DNA of 64,000 bases, from assembly GCA_963796225.1 (NCBI GenBank), contig CAWCLK010000019.1, positions 62,001 to 126,000 on the forward strand, read 5' to 3'. Shown here piece after piece: positions 49,929 to 58,846 of the stretch. The DNA is from CAWCLK01 sp963796225 (GTDB taxonomy: Bacteria > Actinomycetota > Nitriliruptoria > Nitriliruptorales > Nitriliruptoraceae). The notes below the pieces were generated by a model. The model saw nothing but the letters and a program-made list of their open reading frames with translations. It made no database searches and was not told the origin of the DNA. The position numbers and the translations under genes are program-made. Position 1 is the first letter of the stretch. The number at the start of each line of letters is the position of its first letter.

Positions 49929-50072
49929 CCTCGACGGCGAGGTGACCCGTGCGTTCGCGCCATGCCATCCGAGGCCCCCGCGAGCGATCTTCGACGGATG
50001 GCGCAGGACTTCTGGTGTGCGGCGGGGAACTACCTGCCTGAGGCGGACAGGTGAGCATCGGGAGCGCTCGGC

Positions 50073-50507
50073 ATGGGGCTGTGGCATCGGTTGCGGGATC
50101 TGGACGACGTGATCATCGCTGGCGGGCGAGACCTGCAGATGGACGATGCCCAGGTACAGGCCTGGTGGGACGCGCTCTCACCCGAGCAGCGGGTCGCGGT
50201 CTGGGGTGCTGCCCGATCGCAGCATCCCCATGACCCGGCCGAAGTGCACGCGTGGGTGGCCATCCTGAAGGCGAGGTCGCAGTGCCAGCGACGGTGGAGC
50301 CCCTGGTACGGACTGGTCGGGCTGCTCGTCCTGACGGGCCTGGTGTTGGGGACGCTCGACGCCGGTCTGCAGTTCGCGGGTCCGGTGGTCGGCGCGGTGG
50401 TGGGTGTGGCCCTTGGCCGCCTGCGCGTCCAGGCCACGCTGGAACGCCGCCGTGCCGACCTCCTCGCCTGGCTCCTCAGCACACGCTCCGCCGCCGAGAT
50501 CCCATAG
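50073..50507 (+). CDS. Hypothetical protein with two membrane helices
   Basis: 144 residues. The soluble N-terminal 75 include DAQVQAWWDALSPEQRVAVW. Two helices follow (YGLVGLLVLTGLVLGTLDAG, then FAGPVVGAVVGVALG) with basic flanks. Not recognised. Confidence 0.55.
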   Translation: MGLWHRLRDLDDVIIAGGRDLQMDDAQVQAWWDALSPEQRVAVWGAARSQHPHDPAEVHAWVAILKARSQCQRRWSPWYGLVGLLVLTGLVLGTLDAGLQFAGPVVGAVVGVALGRLRVQATLERRRADLLAWLLSTRSAAEIP

Positions 50508-50778
50508 CGATTCGATGCTGGGAGCCAGCAGCGGTCTTCGGAGACTCATCAACGTGTCGCAGACCGACGCGCTTGCCCAGACCGTCCACGCGCGCCAACT
50601 GCAGCTGGCTGGGACTCTCCCGCGAGGCCGGTGCAGGCAGTCCCCGTTGCGGGCGGATGCTCGGCCCAGCCGAGCCGCCCGAAACCGCGATCGTCCCGAA
50701 CGCCCGTCCGTCGGACACCGCCCGCCCCGGGAGGCGCTCGACCCAGTCTGTAGCGAAGCGATCTGCGCCGCCGTGAGC

Positions 50779-50857
50779 CGATGAGGATCCGGGACAGCGA
50801 TGAGGATCTGGGGCACATTCCGGCCCCCATCCTCATCGGAGTCGCAAACCCTCATCG
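50779..50857. repeat. Direct and inverted copies of CGATGAGGAT
   Basis: CGATGAGGATC at 50779-50789 and 50798-50808; inverted ATCCTCATCG at 50829-50838 and CCTCATCG at 50850-50857. Four copies within 79 bp in a 480-bp gene-free stretch. Possibly a protein-binding site or a remnant repeat. Confidence 0.55.
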
Positions 50858-50872
50858 GGGTCAGCGCCGTTC

Positions 50873-50890
50873 GTGCGTAGCCGCCGTTGG
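50873..50890 (+). repeat. Left copy of 18-bp direct repeat around the TA island
   Basis: GTGCGTAGCCGCCGTTGG, repeated exactly at 52778-52795. The two copies bracket both toxin-antitoxin modules (1.9 kb). Confidence 0.6.
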
Positions 50891-50920
50891 TTGACGGACC
50901 GCGCACGTCGATACAAGCAG

Positions 50921-50971
50921 GCGATATCCACACGTCCCGCGCCGGGAGTCGCTGCGATATCATGCGATACC
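50921..50971 (+). promoter_or_regulatory. Three GCGATA(T/C)C boxes before vapB
   Basis: GCGATATC at 50921-50928 and 50954-50961, GCGATACC at 50964-50971, 20 bases before the antitoxin start. Fits an autoregulatory operator for the ribbon-helix-helix antitoxin. Confidence 0.5.
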
Positions 50972-50990
50972 ACTGATGGAGGAGCCAGGG

Positions 50991-51212
50991 ATGACCGACG
51001 TGCTGATCCGCGACGTCCCCGACGACGTCGTCTCCGCCATCGAGGACAAGGCCAAGCGACTCGGCCTGTCCCGCACCGAGTACCTCCGCCGCCAGATGGT
51101 GCGCGTCGCCTCGACCTCCGACGAGCCCGTCACCGTCGAGTCGCTGCGCCAGTTCGCCCAGACCTTCTCCGACCTCGCGGATCCTGAGGTCATGCGCGGG
51201 GCGTGGGAGTGA
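50991..51212 (+). CDS. vapB: VapB-type antitoxin (ribbon-helix-helix)
   Basis: 73 residues. MTDVLIRDVPDDVVSAIEDK and AKRLGLSRTEYLRRQM form a ribbon-helix-helix. The C-terminal half (VESLRQFAQTFSDLADPEVM) should neutralise the toxin. ATG after GGAGG. Stop overlaps the toxin start (GTGA). Confidence 0.85.
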   Translation: MTDVLIRDVPDDVVSAIEDKAKRLGLSRTEYLRRQMVRVASTSDEPVTVESLRQFAQTFSDLADPEVMRGAWE

Positions 51213-51619
51213 CCAACTGGCTCATCGACAAGTCGGCCCTGGTCCGACTCGGCAGCGCCGCCGAGGGACAGCTGTGGGCCGACCGGATCGAACGCGGCCT
51301 GGTCCGCGTCAGCACCGTCACCCGGCTCGAGATCGGCTACAGCGCCCGCACCGGCGATGACCTGAGGGCGGGTCTGCGGCGGCCGCCGCTGGCGTCGATG
51401 CCCGTGGAGTACCTCACGCCAGCCATCGAGGATCGTGCGGTCGAGGTCCAACAGTTGCTTGCCGACCGCGGACACCACCGGGCCCCGGCCGTGCCCGACC
51501 TGCTGATCGCCGCAACCGCCGAGTTGGCCGGCCTGGCTGTTCTCCACCTCGACAAGGACTTCGACCTCATCGCGGACGTGACTGGCCAGCACGCCGAGCG
51601 GCTCCCCCTCGACGAGTAG
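51209..51619 (+). CDS. vapC: VapC-type PIN toxin
   Basis: 136 residues. PIN catalytic acids in WLIDKSALVRLG, TRLEIGYSART, AVPDLLIAATAE and LHLDKDFDLIA. A tRNA- or rRNA-cleaving RNase by family. GTG at 51209 is chosen because it overlaps the antitoxin stop by four bases. Confidence 0.88.
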   Translation: MTNWLIDKSALVRLGSAAEGQLWADRIERGLVRVSTVTRLEIGYSARTGDDLRAGLRRPPLASMPVEYLTPAIEDRAVEVQQLLADRGHHRAPAVPDLLIAATAELAGLAVLHLDKDFDLIADVTGQHAERLPLDE

Positions 51620-52023
51620 CTCAGAGCCGCCGGTCCACGTCGCTACACGCGGGAACTGGGCCCGGGCGACTGCCGTTCAGCGAGGAGTTTCGCGTCCTGT
51701 TCGGTCCGCGCGCCGTACCGCCATCCGGTGTCCACTTCTGTGCCCCGATCGGTGCCACCCCGACTGTGACAACGCCAACCGCGTGCGGCAAGCGACCGGG
51801 ACTTCGCCTGCAAACTGTGTGTCTTGAGGCTGATGCTCGCTGTCGACGGGACTGGGGCCCTCGGCCTGTGTCCCGGGCCCCACACCCAGGTGAGGGCGCA
51901 AGGTCACGCTGGTCGATGTCATCTGGCGCCCCCCGGACGTGTCTGGAGGAGGCGAGTCGCAACGGCACGGGCGTTCTGGATCCGCCGAACCGTCACGCCT
52001 CGCGCATGCGCGAGGTCGGAGCG
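51620..52023. other. Gene-free stretch between convergent TA modules, with palindrome
   Basis: No coding sequence seen. The only clear structure is an 18-bp perfect palindrome CCTCGCGCATGCGCGAGG at 51998-52015, nine bases past the stop of the minus-strand toxin. Confidence 0.5.
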
Positions 52024-52458
52024 TTATCGGTCGGTTCGGGAGGTGTTGGCGACGGCGAACCCAAGGGCGGCGGCTGCCGTGCACAGGTCGCGGTCGCCGG
52101 AGGCGAGCACCGTCTGCTTGCCCGCCACGCGCTCCAGGGCTGCCAGGTGAACCGCGCCGTAGCCACGCAGCTCGTGCGTCTGAGCCAACTCGCCAGCGCG
52201 AACGACGAGCGGATCGTCCACATCGATGCGGTCGAGCTGGCCGTACAGGTCGTCCAGCTCCGCCACCAGCTTGCGGAGTTGCGAGGAGGTCGCGCGACCG
52301 AGGCGGTGCGCCTGCGCCAGAGCGGCTCTGCCTTCGGCGTAGACCAGCCGCGTCGAGACGACGTGGTCGGCTTGGTCCCACAGTTGTTGGGCGAGCGGCG
52401 TACCCGGCTCCGCCAGCAGCAGCGGGATGAGCGCGGAGGTGTCGAAGTAGACGATCAC
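52024..52458 (-). CDS. PIN-domain toxin of second TA module
   Basis: 144 residues. IVYFDTSALIPLLLAEPGTP, STRLVYAEGRAALAQA, HELRGYGAVHLAAL and LASGDRDLCTAA give the PIN acids, except that the usual Asp in the third motif reads GAVH, a common VapC variant. GTG start overlaps the antitoxin stop by four bases. Confidence 0.85.
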   Translation of the reverse strand: MIVYFDTSALIPLLLAEPGTPLAQQLWDQADHVVSTRLVYAEGRAALAQAHRLGRATSSQLRKLVAELDDLYGQLDRIDVDDPLVVRAGELAQTHELRGYGAVHLAALERVAGKQTVLASGDRDLCTAAAALGFAVANTSRTDR

Positions 52459-52715
52459 CGTCGCTGATCGGCCACGAGGTCGCTGACGGGACCCTTGGTC
52501 CGTGTGGGTCGCTGCGGGCGGTGGCGCGTCCTGCTCGGCGCGGGTTCGATCAGTCCCTCACGGACGAGTCGGTCGTACGGACGGAGCTCATCCATGGGCA
52601 GGATTCGAGCGATCGCCGTGCCGCGGTCGGTCACCACGAGCTCTTCGCCGGTCCGAACGCGGTCCAGGTACTTGCTCAGGTGGTTGCGAAGCTCACGGAT
52701 GCCTGCCTCGGCCAT
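52455..52715 (-). CDS. Phd/YefM-type antitoxin
   Basis: 86 residues. AGIRELRNHLSKYLDRVRTG, EELVVTDRGTAIARILPMDE is the Phd/YefM DNA-binding and dimer fold. The basic/disordered tail (RTRHRPQRPTRTKGPVSDL) binds the toxin. Second type II TA operon, facing vapBC. Confidence 0.87.
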   Translation of the reverse strand: MAEAGIRELRNHLSKYLDRVRTGEELVVTDRGTAIARILPMDELRPYDRLVREGLIEPAPSRTRHRPQRPTRTKGPVSDLVADQRR

Positions 52716-52728
52716 GACCGCACTCCAT

Positions 52729-52789
52729 GTGGCTACATCGGTGGACACAGCGTAGCCACACAAGAGCCGCGTAGCCAGTGCGTAGCCGC
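52729..52789. promoter_or_regulatory. GTAGCC(A/G)(C/G) box array upstream of the Phd antitoxin
   Basis: Perfect 8-bp inverted repeat GTGGCTAC (52729-52736) and GTAGCCAC (52752-52759), then GTAGCCAG (52771-52778) and GTAGCCGC (52782-52789). Expected operator layout for a Phd antitoxin. Confidence 0.5.
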
Positions 52790-52795
52790 CGTTGG
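52778..52795 (+). repeat. Right copy of 18-bp direct repeat
   Basis: GTGCGTAGCCGCCGTTGG, identical to 50873-50890. It partly overlaps the operator-like boxes, so it may be a shared binding site rather than a mobility scar. Confidence 0.6.
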
Positions 52796-52903
52796 GCACC
52801 GTTACAGGGCCGGCCGGTTCAGGCGATCTGGCACGCGTGTCACGTCTCGACATGCCGCCCAAGTCAGGGGCGGAACGACGGGCGCTGGCACGACCATCGC
52901 GAA

Positions 52904-53215
52904 ATGTCGGACCAGGAGACCGAGGAGTGGTGGCTCCAGCGCCGGCTGGCCGTTCGACCCGAGGCCCTGCTCGCCTTCCTCGCAGGCATGGCGACGATGG
53001 ACTGGCGGGACCAGTACGCCGCCTTCGACCTCCCCGTCCTGCTGTGCCACGGCGCCCAGAGCGCCCTGTACCCCACAGGGGTGGGTGAGGTCCTGCGCGA
53101 TGGGCTCCCCGATGCGCGGTTGGTGTCGCTGGAGCCCTGCGGTCACTCCCCCTCCTGGGAGGACCCCGACGCCTTCGTCGAAGCCGTCAGCGACTTCGTC
53201 GCCGGCGCGGCCTGG
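52904..53215 (+). pseudogene. C-terminal fragment of an alpha/beta hydrolase
   Basis: About 104 residues: LAFLAGMATMDWRDQYAAFD, LPVLLCHGAQSALYPTGVGE, LEPCGHSPSWEDPDAFVEAV. This is the acid strand, catalytic-His loop and last helix of a hydrolase, but the oxyanion and Ser-nucleophile parts are absent and there is no stop where one is expected. It sits beside the TA island, consistent with a broken gene at an insertion edge. Confidence 0.65.
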
Positions 53216-53248
53216 CCACGTCGATCGGTCGAGCTCGGGGTGTCGCAC

Positions 53249-54271
53249 TCAGTCGAGGGTGACGCCCACCCCCGACACGACCTCGCCCATGACCCAGGCG
53301 TCCACGCCCCGCTCGCGCAGGGTCGCCACGGTGGCGTCGGCGTCGGACGGGGCGACGACGGCGACCATGCCGACGCCGCAGTTGAAGGTGCGCCACATCT
53401 CGTCACGGGCCACCGGGCCGTGCTCGGCGAGCCAGGTGAACACCTCGGGCCACTGCCACGTCGAGGTGTCCACGCGCGCCCCGAGATCGTCGGGAAGCAC
53501 GCGCGGGAGGTTGCCGGGCAGGCCGCCGCCGGTGACGTGGCAGAAGGCGTGGACCTCGTGGGCGGCGGTCACCGCGAGGCAGTCGGCGGCGTAGATGCGG
53601 GTGGGCTCGAGCAGGACGTCGCCGAGCGGGCGGGACAGCCCGTGCGCCTCGGCCAGGTCCAGGTCCTGGACGATGCGGCGCACCAGCGAGTAGCCGTTGC
53701 TGTGCACGCCGGACGAGGCCATCCCCACCAGCACGTCGCCGGCCTGCACGCGGTCGGGGCCGAGCACGTCGTCGCGCTCGACCACGGCCACGCCGAAGCC
53801 GGCGAGGTCGAACTCGTCCTCGTCGAGCAGGCCCGGGTGCTCGGCGGTCTCGCCGCCGACCAGGGCGCAGCCGGCCTGCACGCACCCCTCGGCGATGCCG
53901 CGGACCAGGTCGGCGACGCGCGCCGGGTCGAGCCGCCCCACGGAGACGTAGTCGTTGAAGAACAGCGGCTCGGCGCCCGTGACGACGAGGTCGTCGACCA
54001 CCATCGCCACCAGGTCGATCCCGACCGTGTCCAGGCGTCCCAACCGACGCGCCAGGTCGACCTTGGTGCCCACCCCGTCGGTGCCCGACACGAGCACGGG
54101 CTGCCGGTAGCGGGTCGTGTCCAGCGCGAACAGCCCGCCGAACCCCCCGATGCCGCCGAGGACCTCGGGACGGTGGGTGCGCGCGACGACCTCGCCGATG
54201 AGGTCGACCGACCGGTCCGCCGCGTCGAGGTCGACCCCGGCGTCCGCGTAGCTGATCGGCTCGTCGGCCAC
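53249..54271 (-). CDS. purM: Phosphoribosylformylglycinamidine cyclo-ligase
   Basis: 340 residues. SYADAGVDLDAADRSVDLIG, SGTDGVGTKVDLA, VDDLVVTGAEPLFFNDYVSV, ALVGGETAEHPGLL, GMASSGVHSNGYSLVR and HVTGGGLPGNLPRVLP. Fifth step of purine synthesis (FGAM to AIR). GTG at 54271. Confidence 0.95.
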   Translation of the reverse strand: MADEPISYADAGVDLDAADRSVDLIGEVVARTHRPEVLGGIGGFGGLFALDTTRYRQPVLVSGTDGVGTKVDLARRLGRLDTVGIDLVAMVVDDLVVTGAEPLFFNDYVSVGRLDPARVADLVRGIAEGCVQAGCALVGGETAEHPGLLDEDEFDLAGFGVAVVERDDVLGPDRVQAGDVLVGMASSGVHSNGYSLVRRIVQDLDLAEAHGLSRPLGDVLLEPTRIYAADCLAVTAAHEVHAFCHVTGGGLPGNLPRVLPDDLGARVDTSTWQWPEVFTWLAEHGPVARDEMWRTFNCGVGMVAVVAPSDADATVATLRERGVDAWVMGEVVSGVGVTLD

Positions 54272-54398
54272 GGTGTGCGTCCTTGTCGCGGCAGCGGGCG
54301 GGGCCACATGGTCGCACGCACGCCCGTCCCGCGCCGAACCCATCGCCCCGGCTGTAGCGTGGCGCGGCCCGACACCTCCCGTCTCGAAAGGGCCACCC

Positions 54399-55595
54399 GT
54401 GGGCCTCGAGGTCTCCCCGCTCCGCCCCGACGAGGCCGAGGCGGCCTACCAGCTGCGGGTCCGCACGTTCACGGCGGACCAGATGGGCTCCTTCGATCCC
54501 TCCTCCCCCTACGTGCCGCTGGACCGCCGGTTGGCCGCGCGGGTCGACGGGCGCCTCGTGGGCCAGCTCGGCGTGTGGCCCTTCCGCCAGGTGTTCGGCG
54601 GCCGCGAGGTGCCCATGGGCGGGGTCGGGGGCGTCGCCATCGCGGCCGACCAGCGGGGACGGGGCGTGGGCTCGCGCCTGCTCGCGGCGGCCATCGAGCT
54701 GATGCGCGAGCACGGCGACGTCATCTCCAGCCTCTACCCCGCGACCGTGGCGCCCTACCGCGCCTGGGGGTGGGCGCTGGCCGGCACGCACGACGTGCGC
54801 CGCGTCGACACGCGGGCGCTGACGAGCATCGCCCCGCCGGAGGTCGACGACGTCGTCGTGCGCCCCGGGACGGAGGCGGACCTGCCGGCCTGCCGGGAGC
54901 TCGCGCGCGCCCTCGCCCGGACCGAGCCCGGCGGACTGGTCGCGCCGGACCGTTGGTACGCCCGGCGACTCGAGGCCGGGCCGGACGAGGCCGACGGCGA
55001 CGGGCTCGACGTCGCGGTGCGCGGCGACACCCCCGTCGGGTTCGTGGCCTGGGGGCGCGAGGACCGCGGCGGCTTCGGGTGGCACCTCGACGTGCAGCTG
55101 GTCGTCGGCGTCGACGCCGACGTGGAACGGGCCCTCTGGCGACACCTCGGGCGATGGTGGAGCGTGGCCCCCACGGCGGGTCTGGTGTCGTGGCCGACGG
55201 ACCCGCTCGTGGTCGAGCTGCCCGAGCTGGACACCACCATCGGGATGCAGGAGTACTGGATGACGCGGATGGTCGACCTCGCCGGCGCCATCGCGGCGCG
55301 GGGATACCCGGCCGGCCTCGACGTCACCGTCCCGTTGCAGGTCCACGACCGGCGTGTGGCCGCCAACGACGGCCCGTGGGTGCTGGAGGTCCGCGACGGC
55401 CAGGGGTCGGCCTCACCCGGCGGGGCGGGGCGCGTGGGCATCGACGTGCACGACCTCGCGGCGCTGTACACGGGGTTCGCCCCGGCCCGGGTGCTCGCCC
55501 GGCGGGGGCGGTTGCGGGGCGCGTCGGCCGCCGACGTGGACGCGTTGGCCTGGGCGTTCGACGCCCCGACCCCGTGGATGCGCGAGTACTTCTGA
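54399..55595 (+). CDS. Eis-like GNAT N-acetyltransferase
   Basis: 398 residues. N-terminal GNAT with VGGVAIAADQRGRGVGSRLL (acetyl-CoA loop) and SSLYPATVAPYRAWGW. A second GNAT-like domain and an SCP2-like C-terminal domain (VDLAGAIAARGYPAGLDVTV) make up the three-part Eis fold. It ends in EYF, so the C-terminal Phe carboxylate that acts as catalytic base in Eis is kept. Acetylates amines such as aminoglycosides or other polyamines; the natural substrate is unknown. GTG after AAAGGG. Confidence 0.87.
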   Translation: MGLEVSPLRPDEAEAAYQLRVRTFTADQMGSFDPSSPYVPLDRRLAARVDGRLVGQLGVWPFRQVFGGREVPMGGVGGVAIAADQRGRGVGSRLLAAAIELMREHGDVISSLYPATVAPYRAWGWALAGTHDVRRVDTRALTSIAPPEVDDVVVRPGTEADLPACRELARALARTEPGGLVAPDRWYARRLEAGPDEADGDGLDVAVRGDTPVGFVAWGREDRGGFGWHLDVQLVVGVDADVERALWRHLGRWWSVAPTAGLVSWPTDPLVVELPELDTTIGMQEYWMTRMVDLAGAIAARGYPAGLDVTVPLQVHDRRVAANDGPWVLEVRDGQGSASPGGAGRVGIDVHDLAALYTGFAPARVLARRGRLRGASAADVDALAWAFDAPTPWMREYF

Positions 55596-55719
55596 CGCAT
55601 ACCGCGCGCGAAGGGTGCACACTTGCCTCCACCGTGCGGCCCCGGCCGCCGAAGAGTTCCGTGAGACCACCGCGCCGACCGGCCCGTCAGGGAGCGTGGG
55701 GGTCCGCGAGGGGTACGAC

Positions 55720-56823
55720 GTGGACGTGTACGACGCAGGAGGGCAGGGAGCCGCGACTCGCGGGTTCTGGTTGCAGCACGTGCGGCTCGGGATCTGGATG
55801 AGCGTCGTGGTGATCGCCATGATCGCCGTCTACCTGCTCGCCACGCCCAGCCGCCCCCTGCAGGGCCTGGCCTGGGTGCTGGTCGGGACCGCCAGCGTCA
55901 GCACGGCCGCCGTCGCGCTGCTGCCGTGGCGGCGCCTGGTGCAGTCGCGTGCAGGGCTGCAGATCATGGTCGTGTGGAGCCTGCTGCTCGTCCCCATGAT
56001 CGTGGTGCTCGCACAGCTCGACGGGGGCCAGCGCAGCCCCATCGCACTCCTGCTCATGCTGCCCCTGGTCTTCGCCGGCATGGCCTACCCGTTCCGGGCG
56101 ACCCTGCTCGTCGGTGGAGCCATGGTCGTGGCGCAGCTGGCCATCGACGTCGCGGGCGGCGGTGTCGCCGCGCAGGGCATCGTCCTGCGCGCCGCGGTGC
56201 TCGTGCTCGTGGCCATGATGGCGGCCCTCACCGCCCGCAACCACTGGCAGAGCGTGACGCGGGCCGAGGAGCTGGCCGACGAGCTGCGCCGGCTGGCGCT
56301 CCGCGACGGCCTGACGGGATGCCTCAACCACCGCGGCTTCCACGAGCGCCTCGACGCGGAGGTGGCCCGCAGCGTGCGCACCGGCACGTCGGTGGCACTG
56401 CTGCACGCCGACCTCGACCACTTCAAGCGCATCAACGACGGGTTCGGGCATCCGACCGGAGACGAGGTGCTGGTCGAGGTGGGACGTGTCCTGCGGGAGG
56501 TCGCCCGGCGCACCGACGCCGTGGGACGGGTCGGAGGCGAGGAGTTCTCCGTCCTGCTGCCCGGCTCCGACCTCGTCGAGGCCGAGCTCGTCGCCGAGCG
56601 GCTGCGGACCGAGGTGGGGCGGCTGCCGCTGCCGGTGGCCGTGACCCTCAGCGTGGGGGTCTCGGCACTGCCGGACCCCGCCCCGAGCCAGGACGAGCTG
56701 GTCTCCTCCGCCGACCGGGCGCTGTACGCGGCAAAGCGAGCGGGGCGGGACCGCGTCGTGGTCGCGCCGCACCCCGATGACGAGCTGGCCGGGCTGGCGC
56801 CCCGCCCCGGGTCACTCGACTGA
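55720..56823 (+). CDS. Membrane-bound GGDEF diguanylate cyclase
   Basis: 367 residues. Five or six membrane segments in residues 20-170 (LGIWMSVVVIAMIAVYLLA first), then GGDEF: LRDGLTGCLNHRGFHERL, LHADLDHFKRINDGFGHPTG, RVGGEEFSVL near 270. Active-site residues are intact; no I-site RxxD was found at the expected place. GTG at 55720 follows GAGGGG. Its end overlaps purF by 12 bp, convergently. Confidence 0.88.
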   Translation: MDVYDAGGQGAATRGFWLQHVRLGIWMSVVVIAMIAVYLLATPSRPLQGLAWVLVGTASVSTAAVALLPWRRLVQSRAGLQIMVVWSLLLVPMIVVLAQLDGGQRSPIALLLMLPLVFAGMAYPFRATLLVGGAMVVAQLAIDVAGGGVAAQGIVLRAAVLVLVAMMAALTARNHWQSVTRAEELADELRRLALRDGLTGCLNHRGFHERLDAEVARSVRTGTSVALLHADLDHFKRINDGFGHPTGDEVLVEVGRVLREVARRTDAVGRVGGEEFSVLLPGSDLVEAELVAERLRTEVGRLPLPVAVTLSVGVSALPDPAPSQDELVSSADRALYAAKRAGRDRVVVAPHPDDELAGLAPRPGSLD

Positions 56824-58359
56824 GCGACCCTCGCGGGCGTTGGCGACCCGTTCGCGTTCGACCGTCTGGGCGTCGAAGTCGAACTTGATCTGGGCCAGCT
56901 CGGCGTGCTCGCCGGGGACCTCGATCGGGTACTGCCCGTCGAAGCACGCCCGGCACAACCCGTCCTTGTCGTCCGGGGTCGAGGCGATCAGGCCGTCCAG
57001 CGAGATGTAGTGCAGCGAGTCGGCCTCGACGAAGTCGCAGATCTCCTGCTCGGTCAGGTCGGCGCCGATCAGCTCGGCGCGCGTGGCCATGTCGATGCCG
57101 TAGTAGCAGGGGTGGGCGATCGGGGGCGACGAGATCCGCAGGTGGACCTCGGCGGCGCCGGCCGAACGGAGCATGGCCACCAGCTGCCGGGAGGTGTTGC
57201 CACGCACGATCGAGTCGTCGACGACCACCAGGCGCTTGCCCTCGATCAGCTCGCGCACCGGCGACAGCTTCAGTCGGATCCCGAGCTGGCGCAGCGTCTG
57301 GGACGGCTGGATGAAGGTGCGGCCGACGTAGCGGTTCTTGACCAGGCCGTCGGCGAACGGCAGCCCCGACTCGGCCGCGTACCCGGCCGCGGCGTCGCGC
57401 CCGGAGTCCGGGACCGAGATCACCAGGTCGGCCTCGACGGGTGCCTCGCGCGCGAGCTGGCGACCCATCTCGCGGCGGGCGAAGGCGACGCTGCGCCCCG
57501 CCTGCCGGTGGTCGGGACGGGCGAGGTAGACCCACTCGAACAGGCAGTAGTGCGGATCCGGCTCGGCGAACTGGCGGTGGTGCATGCCACGTTCGTCGAG
57601 GGTGACGAGCTCGCCCGGTTCCACGTCCTTGACGTAGATCGCGCCCACGATGTCCAGGGCCGCGGTCTCGGAGGCGACCACCCAGCCGCCCCGCGGAAGC
57701 CGGCCGACGACCAGCGGCCGCACGCCGTGCGCGTCACGGAAGGCGTAGACGCGATCCTCGTCCATGGCCACGACCGAGAACGCCCCGTGCAGGTCGGGGG
57801 CGATCTGCACGATCGCCTCCTCGACGGAGACGTCGACCTCGCGGGCCAGCAGCTCGGCCATCAGCCCCGAGTCGTTCGCGGTCGTGCTGTCGAGGCGCCG
57901 GGCCAGGGCAGCGGTGTTGACGAGGTTGCCGTTGTGCCCGAGGGCGATCCCCCCGCCGGTCGGGGTCTCGCGGTACTGCGGCTGGGCGTTGGCCCACGAC
58001 GACGAGCCGGTCGTCGAGTAGCGCGTGTGCCCGATCGCGAGCTGGCCCTGCATGGCCGCCAGCCCGTTGGGGGTGAACACCTGGTTGACCAGCCCCATGT
58101 CCTTGTGGACCAGGATGCGTTCGCCGTCGGACACGGCGATGCCGGCCGACTCCTGCCCACGGTGCTGCAGCGCGTACAGCGCGTAGTAGGTCAGGGTCGC
58201 GACGTCCTCGCCCGGGGCGTAGATGCCGAAGACCCCGCACTCCTCACGCGGGCCCTCGGCCACGTCGCGCAGATCGCCCGTGACGGCGTCCACGGGAGGC
58301 GGCATGCGCCGCACACCGGGTTCCGGGAACAGCGGGAGGGAGACGCCGGGACGGACCAC
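56812..58359 (-). CDS. purF: Amidophosphoribosyltransferase
   Basis: 515 residues. A propeptide precedes EECGVFGIYAPGEDVATLTY; cleavage would expose the catalytic Cys. Glutaminase part GQLAIGHTRYSTTG, LGHNGNL. PRTase part VVVDDSIVRGNTSRQLVAML. Four Cys for the Fe-S cluster are visible (HYCLFEW, HPCYYGI, LCRACFDG). First committed purine step. GTG at 58359 or ATG at 58305. Confidence 0.95.
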   Translation of the reverse strand: MVRPGVSLPLFPEPGVRRMPPPVDAVTGDLRDVAEGPREECGVFGIYAPGEDVATLTYYALYALQHRGQESAGIAVSDGERILVHKDMGLVNQVFTPNGLAAMQGQLAIGHTRYSTTGSSSWANAQPQYRETPTGGGIALGHNGNLVNTAALARRLDSTTANDSGLMAELLAREVDVSVEEAIVQIAPDLHGAFSVVAMDEDRVYAFRDAHGVRPLVVGRLPRGGWVVASETAALDIVGAIYVKDVEPGELVTLDERGMHHRQFAEPDPHYCLFEWVYLARPDHRQAGRSVAFARREMGRQLAREAPVEADLVISVPDSGRDAAAGYAAESGLPFADGLVKNRYVGRTFIQPSQTLRQLGIRLKLSPVRELIEGKRLVVVDDSIVRGNTSRQLVAMLRSAGAAEVHLRISSPPIAHPCYYGIDMATRAELIGADLTEQEICDFVEADSLHYISLDGLIASTPDDKDGLCRACFDGQYPIEVPGEHAELAQIKFDFDAQTVERERVANAREGRSVE

Positions 58360-58439
58360 GAGCGGATCGCTTTCGACAGCGGCGACCAGGGGTGGCGCGA
58401 GTGTACGCCGGGGCGCCCGGCGCCCCGGTCACACCCGGG

Positions 58440-58721
58440 TCACTGGCCCTCGAGCTGGCGGGAGAGCTTGCGACGGCGACGTTCGAGGTAGTCCTGCGCC
58501 TGGCGGCTGGCCCGGGCAGCGGCCGGTTCGTTCGTCCGGCGCGGCAGGAGCAGCTCCTGCGTCGTCGTGCTGTCGAGGTCGACCGGCACGGGGTCGACCA
58601 CGGCTCGGGACGTCAGTGCCGGGCCGTCGGCCTCCTCGGGCCGCAGGACACGCTCGAGCCGGTCGAGGACACGGCGGAGCACGTGCAGGGGCTGCATGGC
58701 GGGGGCGGGGGTGGCTGACAT
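58440..58721 (-). CDS. Small hypothetical protein between purF and purL
   Basis: 93 residues. HVLRRVLDRLERVLRPEEAD, then DSTTTQELLLPRRTNEPAAA and a basic helix QDYLERRRRKLSRQLEGQ. No recognised domain. Same strand and interval as the purines, so probably co-transcribed. Confidence 0.5.
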   Translation of the reverse strand: MSATPAPAMQPLHVLRRVLDRLERVLRPEEADGPALTSRAVVDPVPVDLDSTTTQELLLPRRTNEPAAARASRQAQDYLERRRRKLSRQLEGQ

Positions 58722-58846
58722 GGGGGGCACGTCCGTGACGGTGAGTCGAGGGGCGGGTGCCCGGCTCCGACCACAGGGTGACGGGTGGACATGGCGGGTT
58801 CGCGGCCGGGACATGTCCGGACGAACACGGTGCCTGCCCGAAGGGG

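Noticed and set aside
52778..55801. 1007-codon plus-strand frame across purM and eis
   Set aside because: Only the first part (52904-53215) shows homology, to a hydrolase C terminus. The rest is antisense to purM and out of frame with eis.
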